In this document: positions 16,551 to 25,035 of the stretch, one piece after another | How the letters are laid out: each line of letters begins with the position of its first letter | How positions within the stretch are numbered: position 1 is the stretch's first letter | Source of the DNA: Fidelibacterota bacterium | GTDB lineage: Bacteria; Fidelibacterota; Fidelibacteria; Fidelibacterales; Fidelibacteraceae | Assembly (NCBI GenBank): GCA_028699915.1 | Contig: JAQVTR010000008.1 | Location: forward strand, 1-54,004 | DNA: 54,004 nucleotides | Direction: 5' to 3' | Notes under the pieces: model-generated | Told to the model about the DNA's origin: nothing | What the model saw: the letters and a program-made list of their open reading frames with translations, nothing else | The model's database searches: none | Program-made: the position numbers and the translations under genes

Positions 16551-17981
16551 TCAATAGGCTTTTGCCAGGATCACCCGTTTTTTTGTCTTCCGGCCCGTAT
16601 AGAAGCATTCGCCCTCCGTGCCGTCCTGTTCAAAGGGAATGCAACGGATGCTTGCCTTGGTTTCTTCCTGGATCTGTTTTTCATCGTCACCGCTTCCGTC
16701 CCAGTAAGCACGGGCAAAGCCCCCTTTCCCGATGACTTCCTTCAATGCTTCATAATCCCGGATGTCAATGGTATTTTGTTCGCGGAAGCTCTTTCGCTTT
16801 TGGAACATTTCCTTTTGGATGCTTTCAAGCAGCGCCGTTACCGTGGAAAGGAAGCTGTCTTTGGATAGGCTTTTCTTTTCACCGTTATCACGGCGGGCCA
16901 GCACGACATTTCCCGTTTCCACATCGCGGGGGCCGACTTCCAGGCGCAGAGGAACGCCCTTCATTTCCCAGTCGTTGAATTTGAAACCCGGGGAAACGGT
17001 ATCGCGCAAATCCACATGATAACGGACGGCGCTTTTCGCGAGGCTTTCGGAAATTTGGTTCACAAAGGACATAACAGCAGAACGGCCGGCCGCATCGCGG
17101 TAGATGGGAACGATCACAACCTGATAGGGCGCAAGGTGCGGCGGAAGGATCAGGCCTTTGTCGTCACCGTGGCTCATGATCAGCGCACCGACAAGGCGGG
17201 TGCTGACACCCCAGCTGGAAGCGTAAACATATTCAAGTTCGTTGTTTTCATTCTGAAAAGTCACATCAAAGGCTTTAGCGAAGTTCTGTCCCAAATAATG
17301 ACTGGTACCCGACTGCAGTGCGCGCATATCCCCCATCATGGCTTCGATGCTATAGGTTTCCACCGCACCCGCAAATTTTTCGTTTTCCGTTTTTTTCCCG
17401 ACTATGACCGGCATGGCCATATAGCTTTCCGCAAATTCACGGTATACGTCAATCATTTTATAGGCCTCTTCGCGCGCCTCCTTCTCGCTTGCATGGGCGG
17501 TGTGCCCTTCCTGCCAGAGAAATTCGGTTGTACGCAGGAAAAGCCGCGTGCGCATTTCCCAGCGGACCACATTGGCCCACTGATTGATCAGCAAAGGCAG
17601 ATCCCGGTAGGAATTGATCCATTTTTTGTACATGGACCAGATGATGGTCTCGGATGTCGGCCGGATCACCAGGGGTTCTTCGAGCAGCTTGCCGCCGCCG
17701 TGGGTCACTACTGCCAGTTCAGGTGCAAAACCTTCCACATGTTCCGCTTCTCTTTTCAGAAAACTCTCCGGGATCAGCATGGGGAAATAGGCATTGACAT
17801 GCCCCGTCGCCTTGAACATCGCGTCGAGCGTATTTCTTATGTTTTCCCATAAGGCATAGCCGTAAGGACGTATGACCATACAGCCCTTGACCGGAGAATA
17901 GTCGGCCAGTTCGGCTTTTTGAACAACATCGGTATACCACTTGGAATAATCTTTGGATTGCGGGGTTACGCCTTTACTCAT
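16551..17981 (-). CDS. proS: Prolyl-tRNA synthetase, archaeal/eukaryotic-like type
   Basis: Charges tRNA-Pro with proline. I place the start at the ATG at 17981, preceded by AAAGGA, giving 476 residues (MSKGVTPQSKDYSKWY...). The short class II core with a C-terminal extension ending in a Tyr (ILAKAY), and the lack of the inserted editing domain of the long bacterial ProS, mark it as the type 3 (archaeal-like) enzyme, which is widespread in several bacterial phyla. Class II motifs are visible: motif 2 around NVVRWEMRTRLFLRTTEFLWQEGH and motif 3 near the centre. Its cognate tRNA-Pro(CGG) is also in the window. Confidence 0.94.
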   Translation of the reverse strand: MSKGVTPQSKDYSKWYTDVVQKAELADYSPVKGCMVIRPYGYALWENIRNTLDAMFKATGHVNAYFPMLIPESFLKREAEHVEGFAPELAVVTHGGGKLLEEPLVIRPTSETIIWSMYKKWINSYRDLPLLINQWANVVRWEMRTRLFLRTTEFLWQEGHTAHASEKEAREEAYKMIDVYREFAESYMAMPVIVGKKTENEKFAGAVETYSIEAMMGDMRALQSGTSHYLGQNFAKAFDVTFQNENNELEYVYASSWGVSTRLVGALIMSHGDDKGLILPPHLAPYQVVIVPIYRDAAGRSAVMSFVNQISESLAKSAVRYHVDLRDTVSPGFKFNDWEMKGVPLRLEVGPRDVETGNVVLARRDNGEKKSLSKDSFLSTVTALLESIQKEMFQKRKSFREQNTIDIRDYEALKEVIGKGGFARAYWDGSGDDEKQIQEETKASIRCIPFEQDGTEGECFYTGRKTKKRVILAKAY

Positions 17982-18333
17982 ATATATCCTTTCTTGAACG
18001 TGATCAACCGTTTCAATCTGACCGCAAAATTTAGCGGGAAAAAGTTGCAATTGCAAGTTATTGAAAGTGAATCGTTAACTTGAGCCATTTGAAAAAATTT
18101 GAAGCGGCGTAAGTTAAAGGACCTGATAAATAAACTTATCTCTTTGTTATTATTTGTTTTGTATTATAATTTTAACAGCAGCTCCTTTTCCCGGTTTATG
18201 CTTTTTTGTGATAAAATTTTTAAACATGTTTGAGAAATGTGAAGAATTTCATTGAAAAATCATTGAAAATTGTGCAAATTTGGAGGATTATTTACTAAAC
18301 AGTTTTATTGGAACTATAACAGAAGGAGAGAAC
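17982..18333. other. Divergent intergenic region, proS / carbohydrate cluster
   Basis: A 352-base AT-rich region without a gene. It contains the proS leader, a TTAACTTGA sequence near 18075 that matches one arm and flank of the palindrome at 37244, a TATAAT box at 18165 and the AGAAGGAGAG ribosome-binding site of the PIG-L gene at 18321. I see no conserved RNA structure. Confidence 0.5.
18143..18170 (+). promoter_or_regulatory. Candidate promoter of the carbohydrate cluster
   Basis: A perfect TATAAT at 18165-18170 has a weak TTTGTT 16 bases upstream. This would give a leader of about 155 bases before the PIG-L gene. Confidence 0.3.
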
Positions 18334-19131
18334 ATGAAATTTTTACGCCGTACGGAGAAAGACGTAAAAACGTACAACAAGCTCAAAGATTTATTCCCCG
18401 ACTGGAAAGAGAATGAGCGCTGGCTGTTCATTGGTCCGCACGATGACGACATCGTCCTCGGATCCGGGATCACCATGCGTGCCGCCATCGAAGCCGGTAT
18501 TGAAGTCTACGCACTGGTCAGTACCGACGGAGGCATGGGTTACTGCCATCTTGAGCAGGAACATACCATCGGTCAGATCCGCCAAAAAGAAACGGTAGAT
18601 TCCTTTAAAATCATCGGACTGGATGACGCGCATATTTTCTTCGCCAATTTTCCGGATTGCGACACAACCTCCTATGTCGGCCGCCGGAAAGCCAAGGCGG
18701 GCGATCCCGCAATTGAAGGATACACCGGCCTTCAGAATGCTTTTACCTATTATATCCGCAAGGTAAAACCTACCCGCATTTTTCTCCCCACGGGCGCAGA
18801 CCTGCATCCCGATCATAAGATCGTCTATCAGGAAGTCCTGATCTCCATGTTCCATGCCGGTGGCAATATCTGGCCGGAACTCGGCGATCCCGCAGATACT
18901 CCCATGGCTTATGAGTTCGGCGTTTACTGCGATTTTCCCTCAGAACCCAACCTGAAGTTTGAAGCCGATCCGGAAGTTTTCCAGAAAAAGCTGGACGCCA
19001 TTCTGGCATACAAATCCCAGGAACAGATCGCATCCCTGGTCGAAGGCGTCAAGCAGGGCGGTCCTCTGGAATATATCCGGGAGATATCCTTCCGTTTCTA
19101 TTCGGTGAACAACTATAAAGAACTTTTCTAA
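18334..19131 (+). CDS. PIG-L/LmbE family deacetylase
   Basis: A zinc-dependent N-deacetylase of the family that includes GlcNAc-PI de-N-acetylase, MshB and archaeal diacetylchitobiose deacetylase. The start at 18334 follows AGAAGGAGAG, giving 265 residues with no signal peptide, so it is cytoplasmic. The first metal/catalytic motif reads GPHDDDIVLGSG (usual form H-P-D-D-E), and the second is LHPDHKIVYQ. The Pro-to-Asp and Glu-to-Ile changes keep the His and the two key Asp positions. It is the first gene of a carbohydrate cluster but is separated from the next gene by a terminator hairpin. The substrate is probably an N-acetylated sugar; which one is not known. Confidence 0.85.
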   Translation: MKFLRRTEKDVKTYNKLKDLFPDWKENERWLFIGPHDDDIVLGSGITMRAAIEAGIEVYALVSTDGGMGYCHLEQEHTIGQIRQKETVDSFKIIGLDDAHIFFANFPDCDTTSYVGRRKAKAGDPAIEGYTGLQNAFTYYIRKVKPTRIFLPTGADLHPDHKIVYQEVLISMFHAGGNIWPELGDPADTPMAYEFGVYCDFPSEPNLKFEADPEVFQKKLDAILAYKSQEQIASLVEGVKQGGPLEYIREISFRFYSVNNYKELF

Positions 19132-19142
19132 AACGTTAAAAG

Positions 19143-19171
19143 AAGGGCGCAGTCAGCTGCGTCTTTTTTTT
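19143..19171 (+). terminator. Intra-cluster terminator after the PIG-L gene
   Basis: A stem GGCGCAG/CTGCGTC with loop TCAG at 19146-19163 is followed by eight Ts. The next gene starts immediately after it, so it may act as a partial terminator that lowers expression of the downstream genes. Confidence 0.75.
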
Positions 19172-19181
19172 GGGAGTGGTT

Positions 19182-19970
19182 TTGGAATCGAACATTCTGC
19201 GCCAGTTCTCACAAAACGGCAGCGCTAAAATCCTGTTTTGCGGCGATGATGATATTCATCTTGCGGCGACCTATCTGGCATCGATCATCGTGCATGGCGC
19301 TTATGATCTGGATTACGTTCCTTCCGCTCTGGATTTTCCACGCGAACTGGACTTCCGGGATTATGATCTTGTAATCCTCTCGGATTATCCGAGGGAACGT
19401 TTCGAGGAAGAACAGCTTCATAAGCTAAGCCGTTGCATACGTGAAGGCGGGGCGCTGCTGATGATCGGCGGCTGGGAATCTTTTCGCGGTCTCAAAGGCG
19501 AGTACCTGAATTCTCCCCTGGAGGAACTGCTTCCGGTACGTTTGCTGGAAGTCGATGACCGGATCAACTACGATCAGGGTATTATGGTCTTTCCCGACGA
19601 CAGGGCGGATGCATTGCATCAGGGACTTGACTGGGAACGTCCGCCGCTGATCGGGGGTTACAATACGTTAATTCCCCGAAAAGGCAGCCGTATCTGCCTC
19701 TGGGGAAGAAAACTGCATATCCTTTGCCGGAAAGAGCAGGAAAACTGCCGTTTTGACGACGAGAAAATTCCGCTCTGTATCAGTGCAAAGGCCGGAAAAG
19801 GCAAATGCACCGCACTGGCCTTTGATCTGGCACCTCACTGGATCGGCGGAATGGTCGATTGGGGGCGGGAAAGGCAGCGCATCGATTTTAACGGGGCCTT
19901 TATCGAGGTCGGCGATCTTTATGTCCGTTTTGTTTTGAATCTGCTTCGACATGCTTTAAGAACAAAGTAA
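19182..19970 (+). CDS. GATase-like (ThuA/GH42-trimerisation-like) protein, no nucleophile Cys
   Basis: A class-I glutamine-amidotransferase-like fold, about 262 residues. The start is uncertain: the best ribosome-binding site, GGGAG, favours the TTG at 19182, while GTG at 19176 and TTG at 19170 are also in frame. The N-terminal half alternates strands and helices (ILFCGDDD, YDLVILSDYPRE) and reaches GGALLMIGGWESFRG, where true glutaminases have a nucleophilic Cys; here it is Trp. This makes an ammonia-releasing activity unlikely. Similar domains occur in ThuA-like proteins and in the middle domain of GH42 galactosidases. The gene directly follows a terminator tail and precedes the PFK gene by 23 bases. 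Confidence 0.6.
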   Translation: MESNILRQFSQNGSAKILFCGDDDIHLAATYLASIIVHGAYDLDYVPSALDFPRELDFRDYDLVILSDYPRERFEEEQLHKLSRCIREGGALLMIGGWESFRGLKGEYLNSPLEELLPVRLLEVDDRINYDQGIMVFPDDRADALHQGLDWERPPLIGGYNTLIPRKGSRICLWGRKLHILCRKEQENCRFDDEKIPLCISAKAGKGKCTALAFDLAPHWIGGMVDWGRERQRIDFNGAFIEVGDLYVRFVLNLLRHALRTK

Positions 19971-19993
19971 CAATAAGACAAAAGGAGTTATGC

Positions 19994-21205
19994 ATGCTAA
20001 AGGGATATGCCCTTGTAACACAGACCGGCGGGCCGACCTCTGTGATCAATGCGAGCCTTGCAGGTGTTATTTCGCAATGTTTAAAAGAAGCGCGGATTGA
20101 AGGCATATGGGGCTGCCATTTTGGTGTTAAAGGTCTTTTGGATGAGGATTTTATTGATCTTTCCACTGCGGACCTGGAAATGTTGAAACAGACGCCGGGC
20201 TCGGCACTGGGTTCTTCGCGCATTAAACTGAAAGAAGAAGACATGCCAAAAGTGCTGGAGATCTTCAAGAAATACAATATCCGCTTCTATTTTGGCATTG
20301 GCGGCGACGATACACAACTGAATGTCCGGCAGGTTGAAAAATACTGCCGGGAACACGGATATGAAGCCTTCGGTATGGGTTGTCCGAAAACCGTGGACAA
20401 TGATTTGCCGCTGACCGATCATACGCCCGGCTTTCCCTCAGCGGCCCGTTACACGGCCTTGTCGGTCTTTCAGGGCGGACGCCTTACCTGCGATATGCAG
20501 AAGGTCGATCAGTTTGTGATCTATCAGACCATTGGCCGCCGTGCCGGCTGGCTGGCGGCGGCGCCTTACGCCTTTAAGGAAAAAGAATCCGATCCGCCGC
20601 ACATTATTTTACTCCCGGAAATTCCTTTCAACCTTAAAAAATTCATTTCCTATTTTAAAGAGTGTTATGAAAAATTCGGTTATGTCTCTATCATCTGCGG
20701 TGAAGGGGTCGTAGACAAAAACGGAAATCCCATTTCCGCAACGCAGACCAAGGATGATTTCGGGAATAAGGAATTCGGTGCCATGGGCGGTGCCTCGGCG
20801 GCAATGGAACTGCACAAGATCATCAGTCTGCATTTTCCGGATTTCCGCGGCGAATTCCAGATCACGGAATCACTGTCCATGTGTGCGGATGACCGCCGCG
20901 TAGCGCTGGATGTGGAAGAAGCTTTTATGCTGGGCGCTGAAGCCGCGCGGAATGCCGCCGAAGGCAATTCCGGCCGGATGACCGCATTGGTCCGTGAGCC
21001 CGGGCCCGAATACAAGATCCGTATCACAACCGTTCCCCTTGAAGATGTCGGTGGAAAACAGAAACCGATACCGGCGGAATATATTGCGGAAAACGGCATG
21101 AACATGACGCCCGCATTTAAATCCTATATTCAGCCGCTTGTGGGTCCAAAACCGCAGTACACCGATCTTGATAACTGTAAGAGAATAATCAAAAAACCCA
21201 AATAA
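19994..21205 (+). CDS. pfp: 6-phosphofructokinase, pyrophosphate-dependent type
   Basis: Interconverts fructose 6-phosphate and fructose 1,6-bisphosphate in glycolysis/gluconeogenesis. The protein has 403 residues. In the phosphoryl-donor site the sequence is GGDDT (D105-D106) and then PKTVDNDL (K132). ATP-dependent enzymes have Gly at the positions of D106 and K132, and PPi-dependent ones have Asp and Lys, so the donor is predicted to be PPi and the reaction reversible. An AAAGGAG sequence precedes the ATG. It lies in the middle of the sugar cluster, 10 bases before the SIS gene. Confidence 0.9.
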   Translation: MLKGYALVTQTGGPTSVINASLAGVISQCLKEARIEGIWGCHFGVKGLLDEDFIDLSTADLEMLKQTPGSALGSSRIKLKEEDMPKVLEIFKKYNIRFYFGIGGDDTQLNVRQVEKYCREHGYEAFGMGCPKTVDNDLPLTDHTPGFPSAARYTALSVFQGGRLTCDMQKVDQFVIYQTIGRRAGWLAAAPYAFKEKESDPPHIILLPEIPFNLKKFISYFKECYEKFGYVSIICGEGVVDKNGNPISATQTKDDFGNKEFGAMGGASAAMELHKIISLHFPDFRGEFQITESLSMCADDRRVALDVEEAFMLGAEAARNAAEGNSGRMTALVREPGPEYKIRITTVPLEDVGGKQKPIPAEYIAENGMNMTPAFKSYIQPLVGPKPQYTDLDNCKRIIKKPK

Positions 21206-21215
21206 GGAAGGTATC

Positions 21216-22223
21216 ATGAAGTTAGAGAACCCCAAATATGCCGCGTATGCGCTATGCCGGGAAATGCTTGAAACGGTGGAAGTGATCCGGAGTTTTACAG
21301 CCCGGGATCTGAGCAAACCCGTACAATCCATGAAAAAGACCGGAAAATTGTTCCTGACCGGAGAAGGATCTTCACGGATCTTTCCGGCAAAACATACGAT
21401 CGGCATTATCCAGAAAAATAATTTTCCGCTGACCGTGTATACACAGGGAAGCCGTCAGGCTGCAGAGCTGAAACTCCATGATTTTACGGTGTTCGGCGCC
21501 TCAAATTCCGGGAAAACAAACGAACTCATCAATCTGTTCAAAAACCATCCCGCAGCGGGTAAATTCGCACTCACGGCCTTTCGCGATACACCTCTCGGAG
21601 CGCTGAGCGATGACACTTTTGTATTGAGCTGCGGGAAGGAAAAGGCGGTTGCCGCGACGAAAAGCGTCATCGAGCAGGCACTGTTCTATCATCATCTCAT
21701 TAAGGCATATATCGGAGCCGACTGCGATAAAAGTCTGGAAGATCTAGCGGATAAGGCGAAGGAAGTCCTTGAAATGGAAATCGATCCTTCTATGGTCGAC
21801 ATCATCGCCAATTCGGACATGATTTATTTTGCAGGCAGAAATAACGGCGTAGCCGAAGAAGCCACGCTTAAAACCAACGAGATCACCCGTAAAAAATCCG
21901 CATATTTGGAAGGCACCTATGCCGTGCACGGGATCGAAGAGGTCATGAGCGAGCGGGAAGTGGTCATTCTGGTGGATCCTTTCGAAGCCGAAGAACACAA
22001 ATTCAAGGAAGTCCTTGTTGACGGTGTTGGCATGCCGGTGATCGCCATCGCTTCGCGGCAGACCCTCTTCCCTACCATTCGCATTCCCTCCCTGTCCTGC
22101 TACGATGCATATTTGCAGCTCCTGGCCTGCTGGAATATCCTGGTTGAAGTGGGAATGGCGGCTGCTGCGGATCTGGACCATCCGACACGCGCGAGAAAAG
22201 TCGGAAACGAATTCAAAGGTTAA
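21216..22223 (+). CDS. Double-SIS-domain sugar isomerase/deaminase (GlmS C-terminal-like)
   Basis: 335 residues with two SIS domains, resembling the isomerase half of GlmS without its glutaminase domain. Visible elements are the first SIS loop LFLTGEGSSRIFP, the second phosphosugar loop FGASNSGKTNE, the catalytic-type segment around LEGTYAVHGIEEVM, and a C-terminal tail near DHPTRARKVG. Proteins of this architecture include the SIS-type glucosamine-6-phosphate deaminase of Thermococcus and fructoselysine-6-phosphate deglycases. Next to a PIG-L deacetylase, a ROK kinase and PFK, a role in converting an amino sugar phosphate to fructose 6-phosphate is likely, but inferred. A GGAAGG ribosome-binding site precedes the ATG. 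Confidence 0.85.
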   Translation: MKLENPKYAAYALCREMLETVEVIRSFTARDLSKPVQSMKKTGKLFLTGEGSSRIFPAKHTIGIIQKNNFPLTVYTQGSRQAAELKLHDFTVFGASNSGKTNELINLFKNHPAAGKFALTAFRDTPLGALSDDTFVLSCGKEKAVAATKSVIEQALFYHHLIKAYIGADCDKSLEDLADKAKEVLEMEIDPSMVDIIANSDMIYFAGRNNGVAEEATLKTNEITRKKSAYLEGTYAVHGIEEVMSEREVVILVDPFEAEEHKFKEVLVDGVGMPVIAIASRQTLFPTIRIPSLSCYDAYLQLLACWNILVEVGMAAAADLDHPTRARKVGNEFKG

Positions 22224-22242
22224 TTAAATAGAAGGGAACTCT

Positions 22243-23199
22243 ATGAAGTATTATGTAGGAATTGATTTTGGCGGTACCGGTATCAAGATCGGTATCATTG
22301 ATGAAAACGGAAAGATCTTGATCAAGGATTCATTTGATACGGATCCGAGCAAGCGCGGTGAAGACATTGCCCGGCATATTGCAGAATGCACCGAAAAGGT
22401 CATGAGCGACTCGGGACTTCCCCGGGAAGCCATCCAGGGTGTAGGCATCGGATCCCCGGGCCTGCTCAATCCCGAAACCGGGCAACTCAAGGTCGTTGTG
22501 AACGTTCCGAATATGAACGATGTGTTCATTACCCGAATTCTCAGTGATATTTTAGGGAAACCCGCTTTTCTTGACAATGACGTCAATGCCATGTCGCTCG
22601 GCGAATTCTATTACGGTGCCGGCAAGGGGCTGAAGCATGTGATCGCGCTGACACTGGGGACCGGGGTCGGCGGCGGCATTATCCTGAACGGTGAGTTATA
22701 CCGCGGCGCATCCTTTACAGCGGGCGAATTGGGACACATGTCAATCGCACGTGACGGGAAATCCTGTCCCTGCGGGAATTCCGGTTGCCTGGAACGTTAT
22801 GTGGGCCGGGACGGGATCATCGAACGCTTTATGATCGCACGCAACAAAGGGCTGGATACCAATATTGAGAAATATCTGGATAAAGGAAAGATCACCCCGA
22901 AAGCCATCGCCATGGCGGCGGAAGCCGGAGATAAACTTTCTATTAAGGTCCTTGAGGAAACCGGAGAGATCCTCGGTGCCGCTTTAGCCACCCTGGTCAA
23001 CGCATTGAATCCACAGGCTATCATTATCGGCGGCGGCATTGCCAATGCCGGAGAGTTCATTCTGGGTCCCGCACGCAAAACCATGCTGCGCCTTGCCTAC
23101 GCCATTCCCGCCAAGGTTGTCAAGGTTCTTAAGGCCGAACTCGGCAATGACGCCGGATTGGTCGGTTCGGCATCCCTGGTTGTGGCAAATCTCTCCTGA
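22243..23199 (+). CDS. ROK family sugar kinase
   Basis: A 318-residue ROK kinase. It has the N-terminal ATP-binding loop DFGGTGIKIGIID, the catalytic region LDNDVNAMSLGEFYYG, the GTGVGGGIILNG loop, and the zinc-binding motif HMSIARDGKSCPCGNSGC with three cysteines. Family members phosphorylate glucose, N-acetylglucosamine, mannose or glucosamine at O6. It has no N-terminal helix-turn-helix, so it is an enzyme and not a repressor. It is the last gene of the sugar cluster, 19 bases after the SIS gene, and is followed by a strong terminator. Substrate specificity cannot be read with confidence. Confidence 0.9.
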   Translation: MKYYVGIDFGGTGIKIGIIDENGKILIKDSFDTDPSKRGEDIARHIAECTEKVMSDSGLPREAIQGVGIGSPGLLNPETGQLKVVVNVPNMNDVFITRILSDILGKPAFLDNDVNAMSLGEFYYGAGKGLKHVIALTLGTGVGGGIILNGELYRGASFTAGELGHMSIARDGKSCPCGNSGCLERYVGRDGIIERFMIARNKGLDTNIEKYLDKGKITPKAIAMAAEAGDKLSIKVLEETGEILGAALATLVNALNPQAIIIGGGIANAGEFILGPARKTMLRLAYAIPAKVVKVLKAELGNDAGLVGSASLVVANLS

Positions 23200-23221
23200 A
23201 TGTGACTGAAATCAACAAATG

Positions 23222-23255
23222 AAAAAGGATGTCGGCAGACATCCTTTTTTCGTTT
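23222..23255 (+). terminator. Terminator of the carbohydrate cluster
   Basis: A 12-base-pair stem AAAAAGGATGTC / GACATCCTTTTT with GGCA loop at 23222-23249 is followed by T-rich sequence. Confidence 0.9.
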
Positions 23256-23319
23256 AATTTACCCGCAAAATGTATTAGATTAGGGCAGTTTACGAAAAAC
23301 ATCGGAAAGGATACCTATC

Positions 23320-24339
23320 ATGAATCATGATGAACGGATCAAGGCATTGGAAGTTGCCATCGCGCAGATCGACCGTCAGTTTGGAAAAGGTTCGGTTATG
23401 TACATGGGCGACAATGCCCGGCCAGTCAAGATCGATGCAATTTCTACGGGATCCCTGAGTCTGGACGCGGCGCTGGGTATCGGAGGAATCCCGCGCGGCA
23501 GGATCACCGAGATCTACGGTCCGGAGTCATCGGGAAAAACCACACTGGCCCTGCACTGCATTGCCGAGGCCCAAAAATGCGGAGGAAATGCGGCCTTTAT
23601 TGACGCGGAACACGCGCTGGACCTGAATTATGCCAAGAACCTCGGTATTGATACAAACCATCTTTTAGTTTCTCAGCCCGACAGCGGCGAGCAGGCGCTG
23701 GAGATTACCGAGACGCTGGTGCGCAGCAACGCTTTGGACATTATCGTCATCGATTCGGTGGCCGCCCTTGTTCCCCGTGCGGAGATCGAAGGAGAAATGG
23801 GTGACAGCCACATGGGCCTGCAGGCACGACTGATGAGCCAGGCACTGCGCAAGCTTACGGGACTGGTCAGCAAATCCAATGTTGCTATCGTATTCATCAA
23901 TCAGATCCGTGAAAAGATCGGCGTGATGTTCGGGAATCCCGAAACCACTCCCGGCGGCCGGGCCCTGAAATTCTATACGACCGTCAGGATGGAAGTCCGC
24001 CGCCTTGCCGCCATTAAGGACGGTAATGATTTTACCGGCAACCGCACGATCGTAAAAGTGGTCAAGAACAAGGTGGCCCCACCTTTTAAGAATACCGAAT
24101 TCGATATCATGTACGGCAAGGGGATCAGCTACATCGGCGATGTTCTGGATCTTGCCGTTACCTACAATATCGTGGAAAAATCAGGCTCCTGGTACAGCTA
24201 CAACAAGGAAAAGATCGGTCAGGGACGTGAAAACAGCAAATTGTTCCTCGAAGAAAACCGCGAAGTGCTTGAAAAAATCGCTGAAGAAGTTAAAGGCGCA
24301 CTTGGCCTGATCGAAAAGAAAGCCGAAGAAAAAACCTGA
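23320..24339 (+). CDS. recA: Recombinase RecA
   Basis: The central homologous-recombination ATPase and co-protease. It has 339 residues. Walker A is [10 protein letters not shown] at residues 67-76; other hallmarks are FIDAEHALD, the L1/L2 region with [26 protein letters not shown], and a short C-terminal tail of alternating charges (EKKAEEKT). GGAAAGGA lies before the ATG. No LexA-type operator is apparent upstream. recX follows after five bases. Confidence 0.98.
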   Translation: MNHDERIKALEVAIAQIDRQFGKGSVMYMGDNARPVKIDAISTGSLSLDAALGIGGIPRGRITEIYGPESSGKTTLALHCIAEAQKCGGNAAFIDAEHALDLNYAKNLGIDTNHLLVSQPDSGEQALEITETLVRSNALDIIVIDSVAALVPRAEIEGEMGDSHMGLQARLMSQALRKLTGLVSKSNVAIVFINQIREKIGVMFGNPETTPGGRALKFYTTVRMEVRRLAAIKDGNDFTGNRTIVKVVKNKVAPPFKNTEFDIMYGKGISYIGDVLDLAVTYNIVEKSGSWYSYNKEKIGQGRENSKLFLEENREVLEKIAEEVKGALGLIEKKAEEKT

Positions 24340-24344
24340 TCCCT

Positions 24345-24959
24345 ATGTCCAGGATCGTTCGCATAACTCAGCAAAAGCGGCATCCAAACCGTTATAATTT
24401 ATTTCTGGATGACGATACGCGCATTAGCGTTACGGATGATATGATCCTGGAATTTTCCTTAAGCAGCGGTAAAGAACTCCGGGATGAAGACATCCTAAAG
24501 ATATCCCTGAAGGCAGATGAGGTTTTTACCCGGGAAAAGGCCTTGGAATTGCTGTCAATGCGCGAACATTCCCGGCGCGAACTTTCCATCAAACTGCGGC
24601 AAAAAGGCTATCAGGCCGAAATTATCAGTAAAGTCCTCGACAACCTGGAATCCCGGAATTATATCAGCGACACGCGTTTTTCGGGACTTTATGCGGAAGA
24701 ACTGATCCGCAGTAGACGACTGGGCCCTTTGAAGGTCCGGGAAAAACTCTTCAGCCGAGGTATTTCCGGAGACCGTATCCGAGAGATCCTAAGCGGATAC
24801 GGGCAGGAGGAACAAGCGGAAAACTGCCGTTACCATTTTGAAAAGAAACGTTTGCAGATCCGTGAAGAAAATCCCGAGAAAGCAGCGGAAAAAATGATCC
24901 GTTATCTTCAGGGAAAAGGTTTCGACTGGGAGATCATCTCCCGTATTGTCCGGGAATAA
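24345..24959 (+). CDS. recX: Regulatory protein RecX
   Basis: Inhibits or limits RecA filament growth. The 204-residue product has the helical triplet repeats typical of RecX: LELLSMREHSRRELSIKL, then SRNYISDTRFSGLYAEELI, and RLGPLKVREKLFSRGI. An N-terminal RITQQKRHPNRYNLFLDDD segment precedes them, as in many RecX proteins. Placement directly after recA supports the call. Confidence 0.93.
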   Translation: MSRIVRITQQKRHPNRYNLFLDDDTRISVTDDMILEFSLSSGKELRDEDILKISLKADEVFTREKALELLSMREHSRRELSIKLRQKGYQAEIISKVLDNLESRNYISDTRFSGLYAEELIRSRRLGPLKVREKLFSRGISGDRIREILSGYGQEEQAENCRYHFEKKRLQIREENPEKAAEKMIRYLQGKGFDWEIISRIVRE

Positions 24960-25035
24960 ACAAGGGTGACATAGCAGGAATAATTCTTTTGTGTTTGGGT
25001 TTTTCGGCGTAAATTCGCCCGTAAAAGGGAATAAC

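Noticed and set aside
19170-19181. TTG at 19170 as the GATase-like start
   Set aside because: It overlaps the T-run of the terminator and has no ribosome-binding site; the TTG at 19182 has GGGAG at the right distance.
23256-23319. A LexA/SOS box before recA
   Set aside because: No inverted repeat resembling known LexA boxes is present in the 64-base region.
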